The translations under genes were made by a program, and so were the position numbers. The notes under the pieces are model-generated. The model had not been told where the DNA came from. It made no database searches and worked only from the letters and a program-made list of their open reading frames with translations. 64,000 bases of DNA from assembly GCA_029959085.1 (NCBI GenBank), contig JARWIR010000051.1, positions 3,224,001-3,288,000 on the forward strand, in the 5' to 3' direction. This document shows positions 1 through 11,715 of the stretch, one piece after another; position 1 is the stretch's first letter, and each line of letters opens with the position of its first letter. This DNA comes from Nemophila menziesii. Taxonomy: Eukaryota; Streptophyta; Magnoliopsida; Boraginales; Hydrophyllaceae.

Positions 1-2061
1 CACAAATAGCTACATATTCAGACTCAGTTGTAGATAGAGCCACTAAAGGTTGCAACTGAGACTTCCAAGTTATACAATTTTTCCCAAGTAAGAAACAATA
101 AGAAGTAGTAAATTTTCTACTATCCCTATCACCAGCAAAGTCAGCATCCACAAAACCACATAGGTCAAATGGAACATTAAACTGTCCATAACTCAATCCC
201 ACATTCAAAGTACTACTGATATATGAAACCACCCATTTTAAAGCAATCCAATGTTCAGGGCCTGGATTTGACATGAACCTACTGAGTAATGATATAGCAT
301 AGGATAGATCAGGCCTTGTACTGATCATAGCATACATTATAGAGCCAATCACATTTGAGTAAGGTACATAGCTCATCTTAACTTTCTCAGAAACATTCTT
401 GGGACATTGACTTTTACTTAAGATGAAATGGCCTGCCAAGGGCATCTCAACCCTTTTACAGTTCAAGTTACCAAACTTCTCAACCAGTTTTTCCAAATAA
501 GGTTTTGATGCAACCTCAGGCTGCACTCTTTTCTATTTCTTTCAATGATCATACCCAAGATTTTCTTAGCTTTTCCTAAATCCTTCATATCAAACTCAGA
601 ACTCAGATTAGTTTTCAATTCATTTATACTCTGCAATGAATTACTAATCAGTAACATGTCATCCACATATAATAACAAGAATATCATATTATCAGATAAT
701 ATTTTAAAATATAAGCAACTATCATATTCACTTCTTTTAAAACCTAAACTCAGGACAAAAGTATCAAATCTTTTGTACCACTGCCTAGGAGATTGCTTAA
801 GGCCATATAAGGATTTTTTAAGTAAGCACACATACTCAGGATGTTTAGAGTCAATAAATCCTCCAGGTTGTTTCATATACAACTTTTTTTCAAGTTCACC
901 ATGCAAAAAAGCAGTTTTTACATCAAGTTGTTCCAACTCTAAATCATAACAAGCCACATAAGCTAACATTGTCCTAATTGTTTTAAACTTTACAACAGGT
1001 GCAAATATTTCATGAAAATCTATCCCTTCCCTTTGTGTATAACCTTTGGCAACTAATATAGCTTTATATCTAGGTGGTTCAGTCTCAGAAACTCCCTCTT
1101 TCAACTTATATAACCATCTACATTCAATTACTTTCTGGTCAGGGTTTTTTTTAACTAAAATCCAAGTATTATTGACAAGTAAAGAATTCATTTCCTCTTT
1201 CATAGCATTTAACCACTTACACTTATCCTTAGATTTCAATACATCAAGATAAGTCTCAGGTTCAGTATTTATTACCTCAGCAGCTGCAATTAATGCAGTG
1301 TATACCAATTCTGCATAAGAGTACCTTATAGAGGGTTTTGGATCCCTCTTTTCTCTATCTCTAGTTAATTGATAATTGGCTAGGCTTTCTTGAAAGGACT
1401 CCTGAGGTGTCTCAATCTCTGAGTGTTGCTCAGAGTTACCTGGCTGCTCAGATGGTTGAGTATCCTCAGCTTCTTCTTCAGTGACTGGATCAGATGAAGG
1501 CTCATCATTTCCAGTTTGAAGTGGCTCCACCTCAATCTCAGTACCAGCAGAAGTTGCTTCAGGTTCACTTTGATCATCACCTGAAATCACAATACTTTTC
1601 TTGCAAGGAAAGTTAGTTTCATCAAAAATAACATCTCTACTTATCAATATTTTAATACCATTTGCATTTTTATCCCATAACCTATAACCTTTAGTACCAT
1701 GCATAGATTGATAACCAAGAAATACACATTTTATGGATCTAGGGTCTAATTTACCCTCTCTATTATGAGCATAAGCAGCATAGCAAAAAATTCTTAGTTC
1801 AGAAAGGTCAGGTTTCTTATTGTTCCATAATTCCATAGGGCATTTCATATCTAAAGATCTATTGGGACTTCTATTTATCAAATAGGTTGCAGTATACAAT
1901 GCCTCACCCCAAAAAGATTTAGACAAGCCAGAAGTAAACAATAAACACCTAATTTTTTCAAGTAAAGTTCTATTCATGCGCTCAGCAACCCTATTTTGTT
2001 GTGGGGTTTTCCTAACAGTTCTATGCCTCATAATACCTCGCAATTTACACAAATTATCCAT
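1..2061 (-). pseudogene. copia integrase C-terminal half, reverse transcriptase, RNase H
   Basis: From 2061 to 463 the frame holds the end of the integrase core (PQQNRVAERMNRT, with the catalytic Glu), a Ser/Glu-rich linker, and the full RT domain. RT motifs visible include LDVKTAFLHGEL, SLYGLKQSPRQWY and the catalytic LLLYVDDMLL. After a frameshift near 500-520, bases 1-505 encode the RNase H region (VDADFAGDRDSRK, LSTTESEYVA). Between this frame and the upstream gag-integrase frame lie a frameshift and a TGA near the second catalytic Asp region. The RT catalytic YVDD is intact, so the damage is recent or mild. Position 1 cuts the element before its 3' LTR. Confidence 0.9.
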
Positions 2062-2128
2062 CTCATCATTGCAAAATTCTATTCAATTATCAGTTCTAAG
2101 GGTTTTAATGGTTTTTCCAGTTTGATTT

Positions 2129-3712
2129 TCATTTAAAACAAATCCAATCTTTTATAACACTAAAAGTATCACTTTTATTCTTCAAAAGAAAGGTCCAGGC
2201 TCTCCTAGAATAGTCATTAACTAAGGACAAAAAATATCTTTTCCCACCATGTGTTTCATGCTTCTCAGGGCCCCACAAATCAGCATGTATATATTCAAGA
2301 ATACAAGTAGATAATTGAACACCAGTTTTAAACTTCATTCTATGTTGTTTAGCTAAAACACAAGGTTCGCAGAATTTTAAAGAAGTAATAGAATCCTTAC
2401 CAAACATTCCTTCTTTACTCAACACATTTAGTCCTAATTGACTCATGTGTCCTAACCTGAGGTGCCACTTTAGTGTATCTGCACTTTCAACACTTGTTTC
2501 AACATTGTTAGAATCAGATAATACACATATACCATCAAGAACATATAAACCAGAAACTTTCTTTCCACATAGGACAAGTTTATTATTCTTATGGACATTT
2601 AACACACCATTGCATACATTATATACACAACCAAGATCATCTAACATTCCTAAGGATATTAAGTTCCTTTTTAGGTCAGGTATCCATCTCACATTAGTGA
2701 GGGTTATCACATTACCATTATTAAGCCTCAAATCCATGCTACCCATACCAGCCACTTGGCAAGTATTATTATTACCCATATAGACAGTTTCAGAAGTGGT
2801 AAATTTCAAATTATAGAACCAGTCTTTATTGGGGATCATATGAAAAGTACATCCAGAGTCTAATATCCAACTAGTCTTACAAGTAATATCAGATACATTT
2901 AACACTTCACAAGTATCATCATGTTTAGGGGGCATACAGGCAAGATTAGTCTCAAGTGTAGCATTGTTCTTATTCTTTAGGGCATAACAATTCTTTTTAA
3001 TATGACCAGGCTTACCACAATGATAACACTTCCTTGTTTCAGATTTGTTCTTATTTCCTTTGTTCTTTTTCTTGAAATTATTAGGTTTATTTTGCTCAGG
3101 AGGGTCTACTTTATATTTCACAAACATGTTGTTACCAACTCTTTTTAAGTTTTTCAATTCAAGTTCCCTAGTTTTCAAAGAAGCAACAATTTGATCAAAT
3201 GTAGGCATCACAGAAGAGTATTGGAAAGCATCTTTAACTACTTGATATGAATCAGGTATAGAATTTAATAGGATCATGCTTTTACTAGTCTCATCTAGGG
3301 CCATTTCAGAACCTTTTAACACAAGATTAAGTTTCAAGAATTCATCTACATTTTCATCAATTGTTTTAGCAGAATCCATTTTGTAAGAAAATAGATTTCC
3401 CTTAAGAAAAGCAAGATTAGGAGCAGATTGAACAGAATATAAAGTTTCGAGTTTACCCCACAGTTCAAGAGCAGTCCCAGCACCATCTACCTTTAGAATT
3501 ACATTGTCAGATAGGTTTAAGAAGAGAAGATTATAGGCCTCTTCTTTTATTTCATTTACTCGCTTTCGAGCATCTTCTGACCAAAGGTCCATATTAGGTT
3601 CAAGAGCTGCTAACACCGTATTATGCGATAATAAGACTCGCATTTTCTTTTTCCATACTCCAAAATCACCTTTACCATCGAACACAGAAACTTCTAACCT
3701 TGTAGTTGCCAT
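2129..3712 (-). pseudogene. copia gag, protease and integrase N-terminal half
   Basis: This is a 527-codon reading frame. The N-terminal 200 residues resemble the copia gag (UBN2-type) domain that forms the particle. A CCHC zinc knuckle (CYHCGKPGHIKKNC) lies near residue 230. The aspartic protease follows with active-site motif LDSGCTFHM near residue 285. The GAG-pre-integrase region with the HHCC zinc-binding pattern (HLRLGHMS ... CEPC) lies near residues 415-455. The integrase core starts with HADLWGP (first catalytic Asp). The frame stops inside the integrase because of a frameshift. The rest of the polyprotein continues at 2061 in another frame. The ATG at 3712 is the normal gag start style (MATTRLEVSVFDG). 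Inferred non-functional because integrase is interrupted. Confidence 0.93.
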
Positions 3713-3986
3713 ATCTTAATACCTATATATCAGAAAAGATGCACAACACGAGGCAATCAATTGTTAGGGTTAGATTTTAAAGTCACAAACCCTAGAAAAA
3801 TCAATTCTAGGATTCAGTTTGATTAAACCCAAAAATATGTAAGATCCGTGAATAAACAATAAAAGAAAACAAACTTTTATTGTTGAAAGAGATTTTAGAA
3901 GATTTTTATAAAGCCAACAAACTATTCACCGATCTGAATAAACCGACAAATCTTTTTGAAAACGATTTTCACAAAGAATCGATAAA

Positions 3987-3998
3987 GCTCTGATACCA
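3987..3998 (-). other. primer-binding site, initiator tRNA-Met type
   Basis: On the minus strand this reads TGGTATCAGAGC, the usual copia primer-binding site for initiator tRNA-Met. It lies one base inside the LTR boundary at 4000, as expected for minus-strand DNA priming. Confidence 0.95.
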
Positions 3999-3999
3999 C

Positions 4000-4634
4000 T
4001 GTTGTATATAATCACTAAGAAAATAGTTTTCGTTTGAGGCAAAACAAGTTTCCAAACCTAGAAAACAAGATCAAAAGAAAATAGCAGCGAAAAAGAAAGA
4101 ACACAAGATTTATCGTGGTTCAGCACAAATATGCCTACATCCACGTTGAAGCGCTTCTTCAGAAGATACTTCACACACTAAAAAACACGGTTACAGACTC
4201 AGTATCAATCTTACAGCACAAATCCAGAATAGAACAATCTAAGGCTTCAATATGAAACCCTAATCTAACAATCGCGAAATACTACTCAATCAATCAAGCC
4301 AGATGCTTGATTTACACTATTCTAATTGTTGATCTTTATAGTATAGATTCAACAATGTTACAAGACAAAACCCTAAGTTTTATTGCTGAGAGATGAGAGA
4401 ATAGAGAGGCGTCGAAACGAAGTGAAGAGAAGAGAGAGAAGACCCACTCGTGAATGAGGGGTATATATATGAGACAAAAAGTGAGACTTAATCTGGACCA
4501 TCCAATATACCATATGATCAAGGGTGAATAATGAGCCACGCATATCACATTCCATCAGCTTAAGTAATTGTCCACATAAGCCTCCACATCAGCATATTGA
4601 CTTTACCAATACATTTTGACTGAAAAATACAACA
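4000..4634 (-). repeat. 5' LTR of the copia element
   Basis: This is a 635-bp LTR bounded by TGTTGTA and TACAACA, perfect inverted termini of the TG...CA type. The inner boundary is set by the adjacent PBS. The outer boundary is set by comparison with uninterrupted copies of the flank at about 20686 and 39405. The expected 5-bp target duplication is TGTTT (4635-4639). The partner copy lies outside the window. Confidence 0.92.
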
Positions 4635-5250
4635 TGTTTGAAGGTGGACCAAAAGGAAAATAGATTGTTTAACTATTTTTTGTTCCAAATATGTGCAATT
4701 ATTTTTGAAGCATATATATCTTTTGTCATAAAGATGGTGTTTATTCTCCACTTCTTAGGCAGTGTTATACCTGCTGCCTTTTCGGTTTTTTTATTATCAA
4801 TTTATTTGTTCTTTTCAAAAGTGTTGAGACTCAGAATGTGCATGAATATATTCTAGGTCACGTTATTTTTGTCTGATCTGTTTTCCTATATAGTAGTGCA
4901 TTAAAGTTTAAATTAAGCTCAGATGTAGTAATATGACACATCACTTTTACTCAGAATATACTTGTAGAATTATCTAAAACAAAGAACTTCCCAAATTTAC
5001 TAGGGATTCTAGGCAGACGAATTTTGGAAAAGTCGCCCACTGGAATTTGCCTGTTGATTAAGGCAAAGCTCATAAAAGAAAAACCACGTGCTGTGATAAT
5101 TCTAAATTTCACCCCTGTTTCCTGTTTGTCCAACTTATGGACAAATTATCAACTTTCCACAACCTACTTATTACAAGAAATTTCAGCATAAGATTGGAGA
5201 AAGTTCTTAATATCAGGCTAGAAAAGAAGAAATGAATGTTTCTTACACAA
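4635..5250. repeat. duplicated host segment, copy A (tail only)
   Basis: This segment is nearly identical to 20686-21275 (copy B) and 39405-40010 (copy C). It holds no recognisable gene. A short minus-strand ORF (4951-5133) is preserved in copies A and C only because the duplication is recent, and I do not call it a gene. Copy A is cut on the left by the copia insertion. On the right, at the shared string ATG(A/G)GTGTTTCTT, it passes into SIRE-like copia sequence. Confidence 0.85.
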
Positions 5251-5722
5251 AAGAATTGATCAAGAAATTTGGACTTGAAGATGCAAAGGAAATCCGAACT
5301 CCAATAAGCACATCCACAAAGCTAGACAAAGATGAAGATGGTAAGAATGTTGATGAGAAAACGTATCGAGGTGTTATTGCGCTTCTCAATTGTTACAAAT
5401 TGCACTTTAGGCCCTTGATTTCACTCAAATAGCATTTAGATCCCTATAATTTTTGAAACAATGCATTTTGGCCCCTACACTTCTCAAACTTTATTTTTAC
5501 CCCTAGATTTTTAAAACTTATCAAAGGTTCTTTTTGTTGTTGACAAAGGGGGAGAAATTTTAGTTAAACTTTTTCAAATTAAAACAAAAAATCTATGCAT
5601 TTTGTGAGGGGGAGTTTCTTCAATGTAATTATATTTAAAACTCAAATGCTTAGGTTGAGGGGGAGTTTTCGATTATAAATATGTCTAGGACCACTTCAAA
5701 AGTTTATGATTTGTCAAACAGC

Positions 5723-5736
5723 AAAAAGGGGGAGAT
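5723..5736 (+). other. polypurine tract of the SIRE-like element
   Basis: AAAAAGGGGGAGAT lies directly upstream of the LTR start TGTTGGCCTAA. It is the plus-strand priming site. Similar GGGGGAG runs upstream (about 5545, 5608, 5660) fit the multiple tracts known in SIRE elements. Confidence 0.88.
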
Positions 5737-6824
5737 TGTTGGCCTAACCTTATTTTTAATCTCGTTTTAATATTCGACAAATCATTCTTTAACTAAAATT
5801 ATTTGATGGGTTATAAATATTCATGTTTTGATACTTAAAAATGTTTTCTAAAACTCCTAGTAATATAGATTTTTTAGTAAACCTTTTAATATCCATAAAT
5901 ACCTTTAACTTGAGCTTTTTTAGTGTATGGGTGTGGTACACCGGACCCTCTGTGCGGTACACCGCAGTGACACGGACTACACCACGGACCATGGCTAGTC
6001 CGCAACAAGAAACAAGTGAATTAAGCGAGAGTTCATGCGGTACACCGGACCAACCCCCCGGTGCACCGCAGGTAAGGTTTTTCTGCAGCAAAATGAAGAC
6101 AAAAGGCATATAACCGTTGGGTGTTAAATCTATCTGTTAGACACATGGATTTTGACCGTTGGGGGCTTATTTCAGCTACAAATAAGAGCTCATTGAAGGC
6201 ACAACTTACACCTTCCATCTACCAATCTTAAGAGCTATTATTGTTATCATTCAAGAAGGTTTTCAAAGAGCATTCAAGTCATATCTACACATTCAAGCTT
6301 CACAGTTATATCTACTCATATAGGAGTCTAGCTACAAACATTGTATCACCACTTAAACACTCTTTATTCCTCTTAATTCTTACCCTTGTATTAGATTAAG
6401 AGAGTATTGTGAGTATAGGTAGTATACTTGGTTCCTTGTGTTTGTGATAACACAAGTGGTTTGCTTCAAGGTTGTAAAGTGGTTGTAAAGGGTTTGTAAT
6501 CTCACCCCGGTTGAAGAGATACGAAGATTATATTGAGAATCTTGCAAATACTAAGGGGGACTCCTTAGGTAGTGGATGTTGGGAAACCGAACCACTATAT
6601 ATCGTTGTGTATCTTTCTATCCCTACACTATTTATTTCCGCACTCCATATGCTTGATAAAATGCATACATGAATAGTTTACTTATATTGTCTCTTAGTAT
6701 TATCTAGTTTATTAAAGCAATAGGATTTAAATTAGCCTTTAATTTTATTTACTTGAAATAAAATTAGTCGATTAATTTCCATAGTCCTATTCAACCCCCC
6801 TTCTAGGACGCATATAGAATATCA
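5737..6824 (+). repeat. SIRE-like LTR with embedded GC-rich palindromes
   Basis: This is a 1088-bp LTR from TGTTGGCC to a terminal CA at 6824. The downstream CTATTCAACCCCCCTTCTAGG block is typical of SIRE LTR ends. Positions 5935-6075 form a GC-rich island with repeated palindromic motifs GCGGTACACCGC (5954-5965), a second copy near 6036, and GGTGCACCGC near 6060. This island resembles the array in the unrelated element E1 at 11716-12068. The right boundary is set by family pattern only, since no target duplication can be checked. Confidence 0.8.
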
Positions 6825-7503
6825 AACTGTTGATAGGATTTAGCAACTTTTCAACTGTCTAGAAGTATAGTCTTTTCATAATAGAAAAACAAAATAACTT
6901 GCGATACTTTCGGTTTCAATTATGAATCCAATTTTTTAAAACAAAAGTATGTTAATCATAAATAGCAATGTAGAATAAGAATATACGAAATAATCTAAAA
7001 ATATTACAATTTTCTTCTTTTTCATCTTTATTTTCATGTGTTGGATGATCCTGCATCTTCGACCAAATTCTCTTCTCATTTGTTCACCTTATTCATTAGT
7101 ATCCTAATTTTGTTTTCTAGCATTTCTGTGTAACGTTTACATGTTACACTTTCATCGGGTTCTTTTGTGCATGACTCTAAAATTCTTTTTTTTTTCAATT
7201 TCATCTTCCTTCATTTTCCTTTCATATCCTTCATTCATTTTTTGGTCAACTCATGTACATCTCTTAATTCTTTCATTTTATCTTGAAATTCACAGATTTT
7301 ATCATCTTTTAAAACTAAATCATCGATAAACAATTTAAATACATTTTCTATCTGCTTCAATTCTTTCTCAAACACACAATCTGTGCATTTAATCCTATTA
7401 TAAATGCAAAAACAAAAAATATGTTACACTCTAAAAGGGATTAATCCCACCAAGCTATTTTATGCGAAAACAAATTTACTTAGTTATGATTATCTGTCAC
7501 AGC
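6825..7503. other. AT-rich spacer, nothing recognised
   Basis: I see no coding, RNA or transposon signature in this stretch. It contains short AT-rich ORFs only. It may be degraded transposon or intergenic DNA. Confidence 0.6.
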
Positions 7504-8784
7504 AATGTAGGCTTCTTTTTCCATACCTACAATTTTTTAGAAAACAATATAATTTAAGACAACTTTTCCCATCAATAGACTTATAATATAACTTTTAGAT
7601 CCCATAAAAAATCACCAAAATTACATCAGTATTTTTTCATGAAACTAATGCCATCAGCATATATTATTTTTCAATTCTATCATTATTCACTCCCATCTTC
7701 TATTACTAATCCCATCATTATTTATTCAAAAAACATGACATTCAACATTAAAAACAATTGAAATAAACAAATAAGTACTTATGTTATTTACTGAAACTTA
7801 TAATTACTAAATTTCATCATACATTTTTGCCAATATCCAACTAGCATTTTTTCATGACACTAATACAATCAACATATATCATTTTTCAATTCTTTTATTA
7901 TACTATGCTATCTACAAATACTAATCACATCATTGTTGTTACTCAAAAATCAAGAGCATTAAAAAATATTGAAATCTCATCCACTAACAGTTAAAACTTA
8001 TGTTATTTACTGATTTCTAAGTACTACATACAATAAACACTAATATCACTGGACTAATCCCATCCACTACTTTTAGACTTGTCCCATCAGTCAAAAAACA
8101 GAGATGTATTTTAATGAATCATTGAAATATCCAATTATCAAATATGTAATCATTTAAATCCCATCAGAATACACACTAATGTTATTAATCGCATAATTTG
8201 ACAAAAATAGTACAAAATTCGATGGGATTATTCATTAAACATAACAAATTTTGTATCTAGAAACCAACTTTGACCTATATTACATTTTAACAGCAGTTCA
8301 TAACAAAACTAGTACCAAAAACCCCAAAAAACATTCATGTCAAGAAAAATTGAAGAAAACTACTTCAAAAACATTAATTTCCTTTATCCCGACTGAGTTC
8401 CATAATTGCGATGAGTCCCATTAAAACTCTATAAACATGAATGTGAAGAAAAATAGACAAAATCAACTTCAAAAACATTAAAATGTGTTTTATTATAAGT
8501 TTTTTTTTGTAAAATAAGAACAAAACACATCAAAGATTCGGCTTGCTATTACCTTTTAAGATTTTTTATTTTATTTGATGGGATCTACGGCTCTCTAAAT
8601 CTGGATCTACTTCATGATTTTCAATGCTCTTGTATTTATAATTCATCTTCACTAGTTGATTAGTATGAATTTCTTGTTAAAATCAAATATATTTGACCAA
8701 CATTTTTTGTGGTTTTCAATAGATTGACCGTGTAAGTATCAGAGCAATAGAGAGAAAAGAAGAAAGTATTGTGTGGAAAAAAGT
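7504..8784. repeat. interspersed repeat R1, copy 1
   Basis: About 1.28 kb nearly identical to 51935-53213. It is very AT-rich and non-coding. A short motif TCCCATCA, or its complement TGATGGGA, with close variants recurs about a dozen times (for example near 7566, 7711, 8086, 8157, 8221, 8577). Neither copy shows clear terminal repeats. Both ends abut transposon or patchwork sequence. The element class is unknown. Confidence 0.85.
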
Positions 8785-8924
8785 GCCTTATGTGAAAAAT
8801 AAGGCGAACGTTCTATTTTTATTTTTTTGTTTAGATAATCTAGTTCTTATAAATTAAATGAATTTTTTTAAACAAGTATAATATTATGACAAAGAAAATA
8901 AGTATAATATTATTTTGATTTTTC
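8785..8924. other. spacer between R1 and element E1
   Basis: AT-rich junction DNA with a short direct repeat AAGTATAATATTAT near 8874-8913. Nothing else is recognised. Confidence 0.5.
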
Positions 8925-9884
8925 AATCAACAGAATCGAGTACAGCAAGATCTCCCTGGTCTTCATGTACCGTTTCATGTTCAACCAATCGGTTACCGTC
9001 CTCCAGAGATCCAGAATATCAAATTTAGACCCGGTCCGGGTATGCTCAGTCAATTTCAAAGTTTTGGACTCTACACTGGTACAGCAATTCAAGATCTGGT
9101 AAGATCGATTCAGAAGTTCATGCAGATTTGTGATGCCTACATTACTCCTGGCATTACACGCGAGCAACTGTATTGTCACATGTTTTCTTTCTTCTTGACC
9201 GGTAGAGCTAGCGATTGGCTAGAAAGACAACCACCTGGAACAATTCTTTCTTGGAGAGAACTTCAAGCCGCGTTCTTTAACCGTTTTTATCCGAAGAGTA
9301 TGAGACTCAAAGATCAAACCGAGCTTGCAAGATTTTGCCAAGAGGATGGAGAAACAATAGGAGAGTCATGGACAAGATTTCAACAAAAATTAGCTAGATG
9401 TCCGCTCCATGGTTATACACCCGCTCTACATCTTGCTATATTCTATGAAGGTCTTAATGATAAAGGTAGAGAAAAGGTGGATAACATTGGAAAGCGTAAT
9501 TTTGTGTCCATGAATCATAATGAAGCTTCTGAAGTGTTAGAGAATATTATGGAACAAGAAAGAAGTTGGCCTTCAACGCGAGCTTCTATAGCAAAGACCC
9601 GAGGAACGCTTCGTTTAGATGCAGAAACTGCGATCTCAGCTCAAATATCCGCATTAGAAAATCAAATCAAAGAGCTGAAAATAGAGATGCAAAAGAATTT
9701 AGCCGTTGCAAACGTAGTACAAGAAGCACAAGGTTGTCAACAATGTGGGGTTAACAATCATACATGGGAAGAGTGCGAATCAAATCCACAATCTGTTTAC
9801 TTTATATCCAATCGCGGAGGTTATCAATGGGGTAACCGAAACCATCTGGGTATGCAGTATTCAAATCCACAACGGGGCCGCTGA
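8925..9884 (+). pseudogene. Athila-like gag, 5' truncated (E1)
   Basis: Homology to the E2 gag starts at the Asn-Gln-Gln-Asn-Arg-Val segment near 8927, upstream of the first ATG (9042), so the true start is lost. The retrotransposon gag core is visible (FMQICDAYITPG, FFLTGRASDWLERQPPG, WTRFQQKLARCPLHG). A single CCHC knuckle (CQQCGVNNHTWEEC) lies near 9737-9778. The frame ends at 9882-9884 because of a one-base shift in a CAACGGGG stretch. The remaining gag continues in the next frame. The protein would form the nucleocapsid of the particle. Confidence 0.88.
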
Positions 9885-10695
9885 TCCCGGTCATTATCAA
9901 CCGCGCCCTCTGAACAACTCTTTCCAACAGAGAGGTCAAAATCAATATCAGAATAGACCTGCTCCCCCTCAACAACCTGCTCAAGATGCATATACCGACT
10001 CGTTAGATCAGAAAGCTTTACCTCAGTATCCTCAAGAAGGATCTATGGACAATCAACAGATAGCACAAGCTCTGGACCGTTTGACCACGACTATGAATGC
10101 TCAGGAAGAGAAAGTCCGAGGACAAGATGCCATACTTCAGATGTTAGGTACTCAAGTAGAACAGTTAAACAAAGTTTTAACAAATTTAATGGAACAAAAG
10201 GAAGTAAAGGCAATCGAAGGAGGTGAAAACAATGTTGGGTTCGAAGCTTGCATGGCAGTTTGCCTTGAAATTGAAGAAGAACAGAAGGAAGTACCGCATG
10301 CTGCCGTTAGTGCCGTGGAAGTTACGAGTACCGAAGAAGAACCAACCAAGTCTAGCCCCGTGGAATCTGACTATTCTGAGGTTTATGTGGAGGACGATCA
10401 AGAGAAAGCCGAATTTATACAACTTTTGAGGAAGATGCAAGAGGAGATTTGATCGGAAATGGATTATGAAGCTGAGCTGGCTAAAGAGAAAGAGAAAGAA
10501 GCCTCAAAGGAGGAATCAGAAGATGAAGTTGCACCTGCTGTGCATGGAGAGAAAGAAGAAGAGAAGGTGGAATCGCCACCTATTGTTCAACCAGTGTCAT
10601 CAACTATTCCTGATACAAATCCTAAGGATGACACTGTACTCAAGACATTTGTAGAGGCGTATCAACCTGAAAAATATCAACGCCCAAATGCTTGA
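9885..10695 (+). pseudogene. gag C-terminal tail and gag-protease linker (E1)
   Basis: After the frameshift, the Asn/Gln/Pro-rich gag tail continues from about 9882 to 10452 (YQPRPLNNSFQQRGQNQ, then KALPQYPQEG, shared with E4). An acidic Lys/Glu-rich linker follows at 10459-10695. The tail stops at 10450-10452, and the linker is closed by TGA at 10693-10695. Further frame changes up to 10818 separate it from the protease. No catalytic residues are expected here. Confidence 0.8.
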
Positions 10696-10818
10696 GATTG
10701 CAAAGAGAGGACTTACACCACAACAAGTTTTTACGCAAGTTATTCCTGAGAAAGAGGCGAGTGTAGAGATCCCAAGAGAGATCCGGGAAGTTTCAACCTT
10801 CCTATTCAATTACATGGT

Positions 10819-11490
10819 ATGCTCAAGGTGAAAGTTATGTACGATGTGGGATCTGGTGTGAATCTTATGCCTAAGTCCGTGTTCGAGAGACTTGGACTTC
10901 AGAAATCAGAGAAAACTCCAGTGAAGTTGCAGTTCGCTGACAACTCGGTTAAAAGGACATGGGGAACAGTGGAGGACGTCTTGGTCCGTGCAGGTAATAT
11001 CGCCATCCCTACTGACTTTGTTATCCTTGAGTTTGATGCAGATAAGCAGGTTCCAATCATACTTGGACGGCCTTTCAACTCCACAAGTCAAAGTGTCATC
11101 AACTTCCAAGAAGGGACCATCACCCTTCATGCAAAGAATGTATCCGAGACCTTCTATGTCTTGGGTAAGAAACCAAAGAAGTTAGATCCCACCATTCCTG
11201 TCATCCACAACCTTTCACATCACAAGGTCCCTCCTGAGAAGATCCACTTAAAGCCTGTGGATACTGAGCCAAACATTGAGTTTGGGGTTGGCCATGAAGT
11301 TCTATGGAAAGCTCACAAACGCGAGAATAGGCCATGAAGTTTCAAATACTCGTGGATGGGACCATTCATTATCACTAAGGTTGTTTCAGCCAAGGTGATA
11401 GAAATTCGACCCAAAACTGGGGTCAAGCGCAGATTAGTTGACGTTCATAGCCTAACTCGTTGTTGGGGAGGCTATATTCGCAAATCTTGA
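10819..11490 (+). pseudogene. aspartic protease joined in frame to integrase C-terminal domain (E1)
   Basis: The first part is a retroviral-type aspartic protease with active-site motif YDVGSGVNLMPKS and the flap-end motif IILGRPF. Its frame reaches a TGA at 11335-11337. In the same frame the sequence then goes directly into the integrase C-terminal GPF/Y-type domain (YSWMGPFIITKV ... VDVHSLTRCWGGYI), ending at TGA 11488-11490. RT, RNase H, the integrase zinc finger and the DDE core are missing. The join keeps the reading frame, so before the TGA arose the element could have made a gag-protease-integrase-tail protein. Whether that was ever functional is unknown. Confidence 0.82.
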
Positions 11491-11715
11491 TAGAGGTAAC
11501 GCGTCTAACTTTGAAAGACGTTAAATAAAAGTGTTGTACGGGAGACAACCCGTAGTTTTTATGTTTTTATGTCTTTTACGTTTTTAGTTTATGTTTAGTT
11601 TAGTTATTTTTAGTTGATATTGCATATTTGAGAAAGGTATTAGTGTTTTTGATGCTTAGGTAATGGAGAAAACGAGTTAGGGAAGAAACAAGATTTGTCG
11701 GAAAGGATACACCAT

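Larger units (their letters stand above)
1..4634 (-). mobile_element. Ty1/copia LTR retrotransposon, Tork/TNT1-like, 3' end beyond window
   Basis: Read on the minus strand the order is 5' LTR (4000-4634), PBS, gag, protease, integrase, RT, RNase H, which is the copia order. The 3' LTR lies left of base 1. The LTR ends exactly where the sequence TGTTTGAAGGTGG begins. That sequence is uninterrupted in copies B (about 20686) and C (about 39405), so empty sites exist inside the window. Coding capacity is broken by a frameshift plus stop near 2090-2165 and another frameshift near 500-520, so this copy looks inactive. The lineage call (Tork/TNT1-like) rests on overall sequence style. Confidence 0.93.
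5232..6824 (+). mobile_element. SIRE/Maximus-like copia element, 3' fragment with 3' LTR
   Basis: The fragment starts within the RT/RNase H connection (5244 to about 5385: YTKELIKKFGLEDAKEIRTP, then VDEKTYRG). It then loses the rest of pol and runs into a 3' untranslated region with four GGGGGAG polypurine motifs (about 5545, 5608, 5660, 5727). A complete LTR follows. The 5' half of the element and its PBS are absent. Its junction with duplicated segment A is abrupt, so this is a rearranged piece and not a clean insertion. Confidence 0.85.

Noticed and set aside
4951..5133. 60-codon minus-strand ORF preserved in copies A and C (39720-39902)
   Set aside because: It is preserved only because the duplication is recent. 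Copy B breaks it and no family is recognised.
8086..8600. Helitron ends in repeat R1
   Set aside because: I could not find a convincing TC start or hairpin-CTRR end in either copy.
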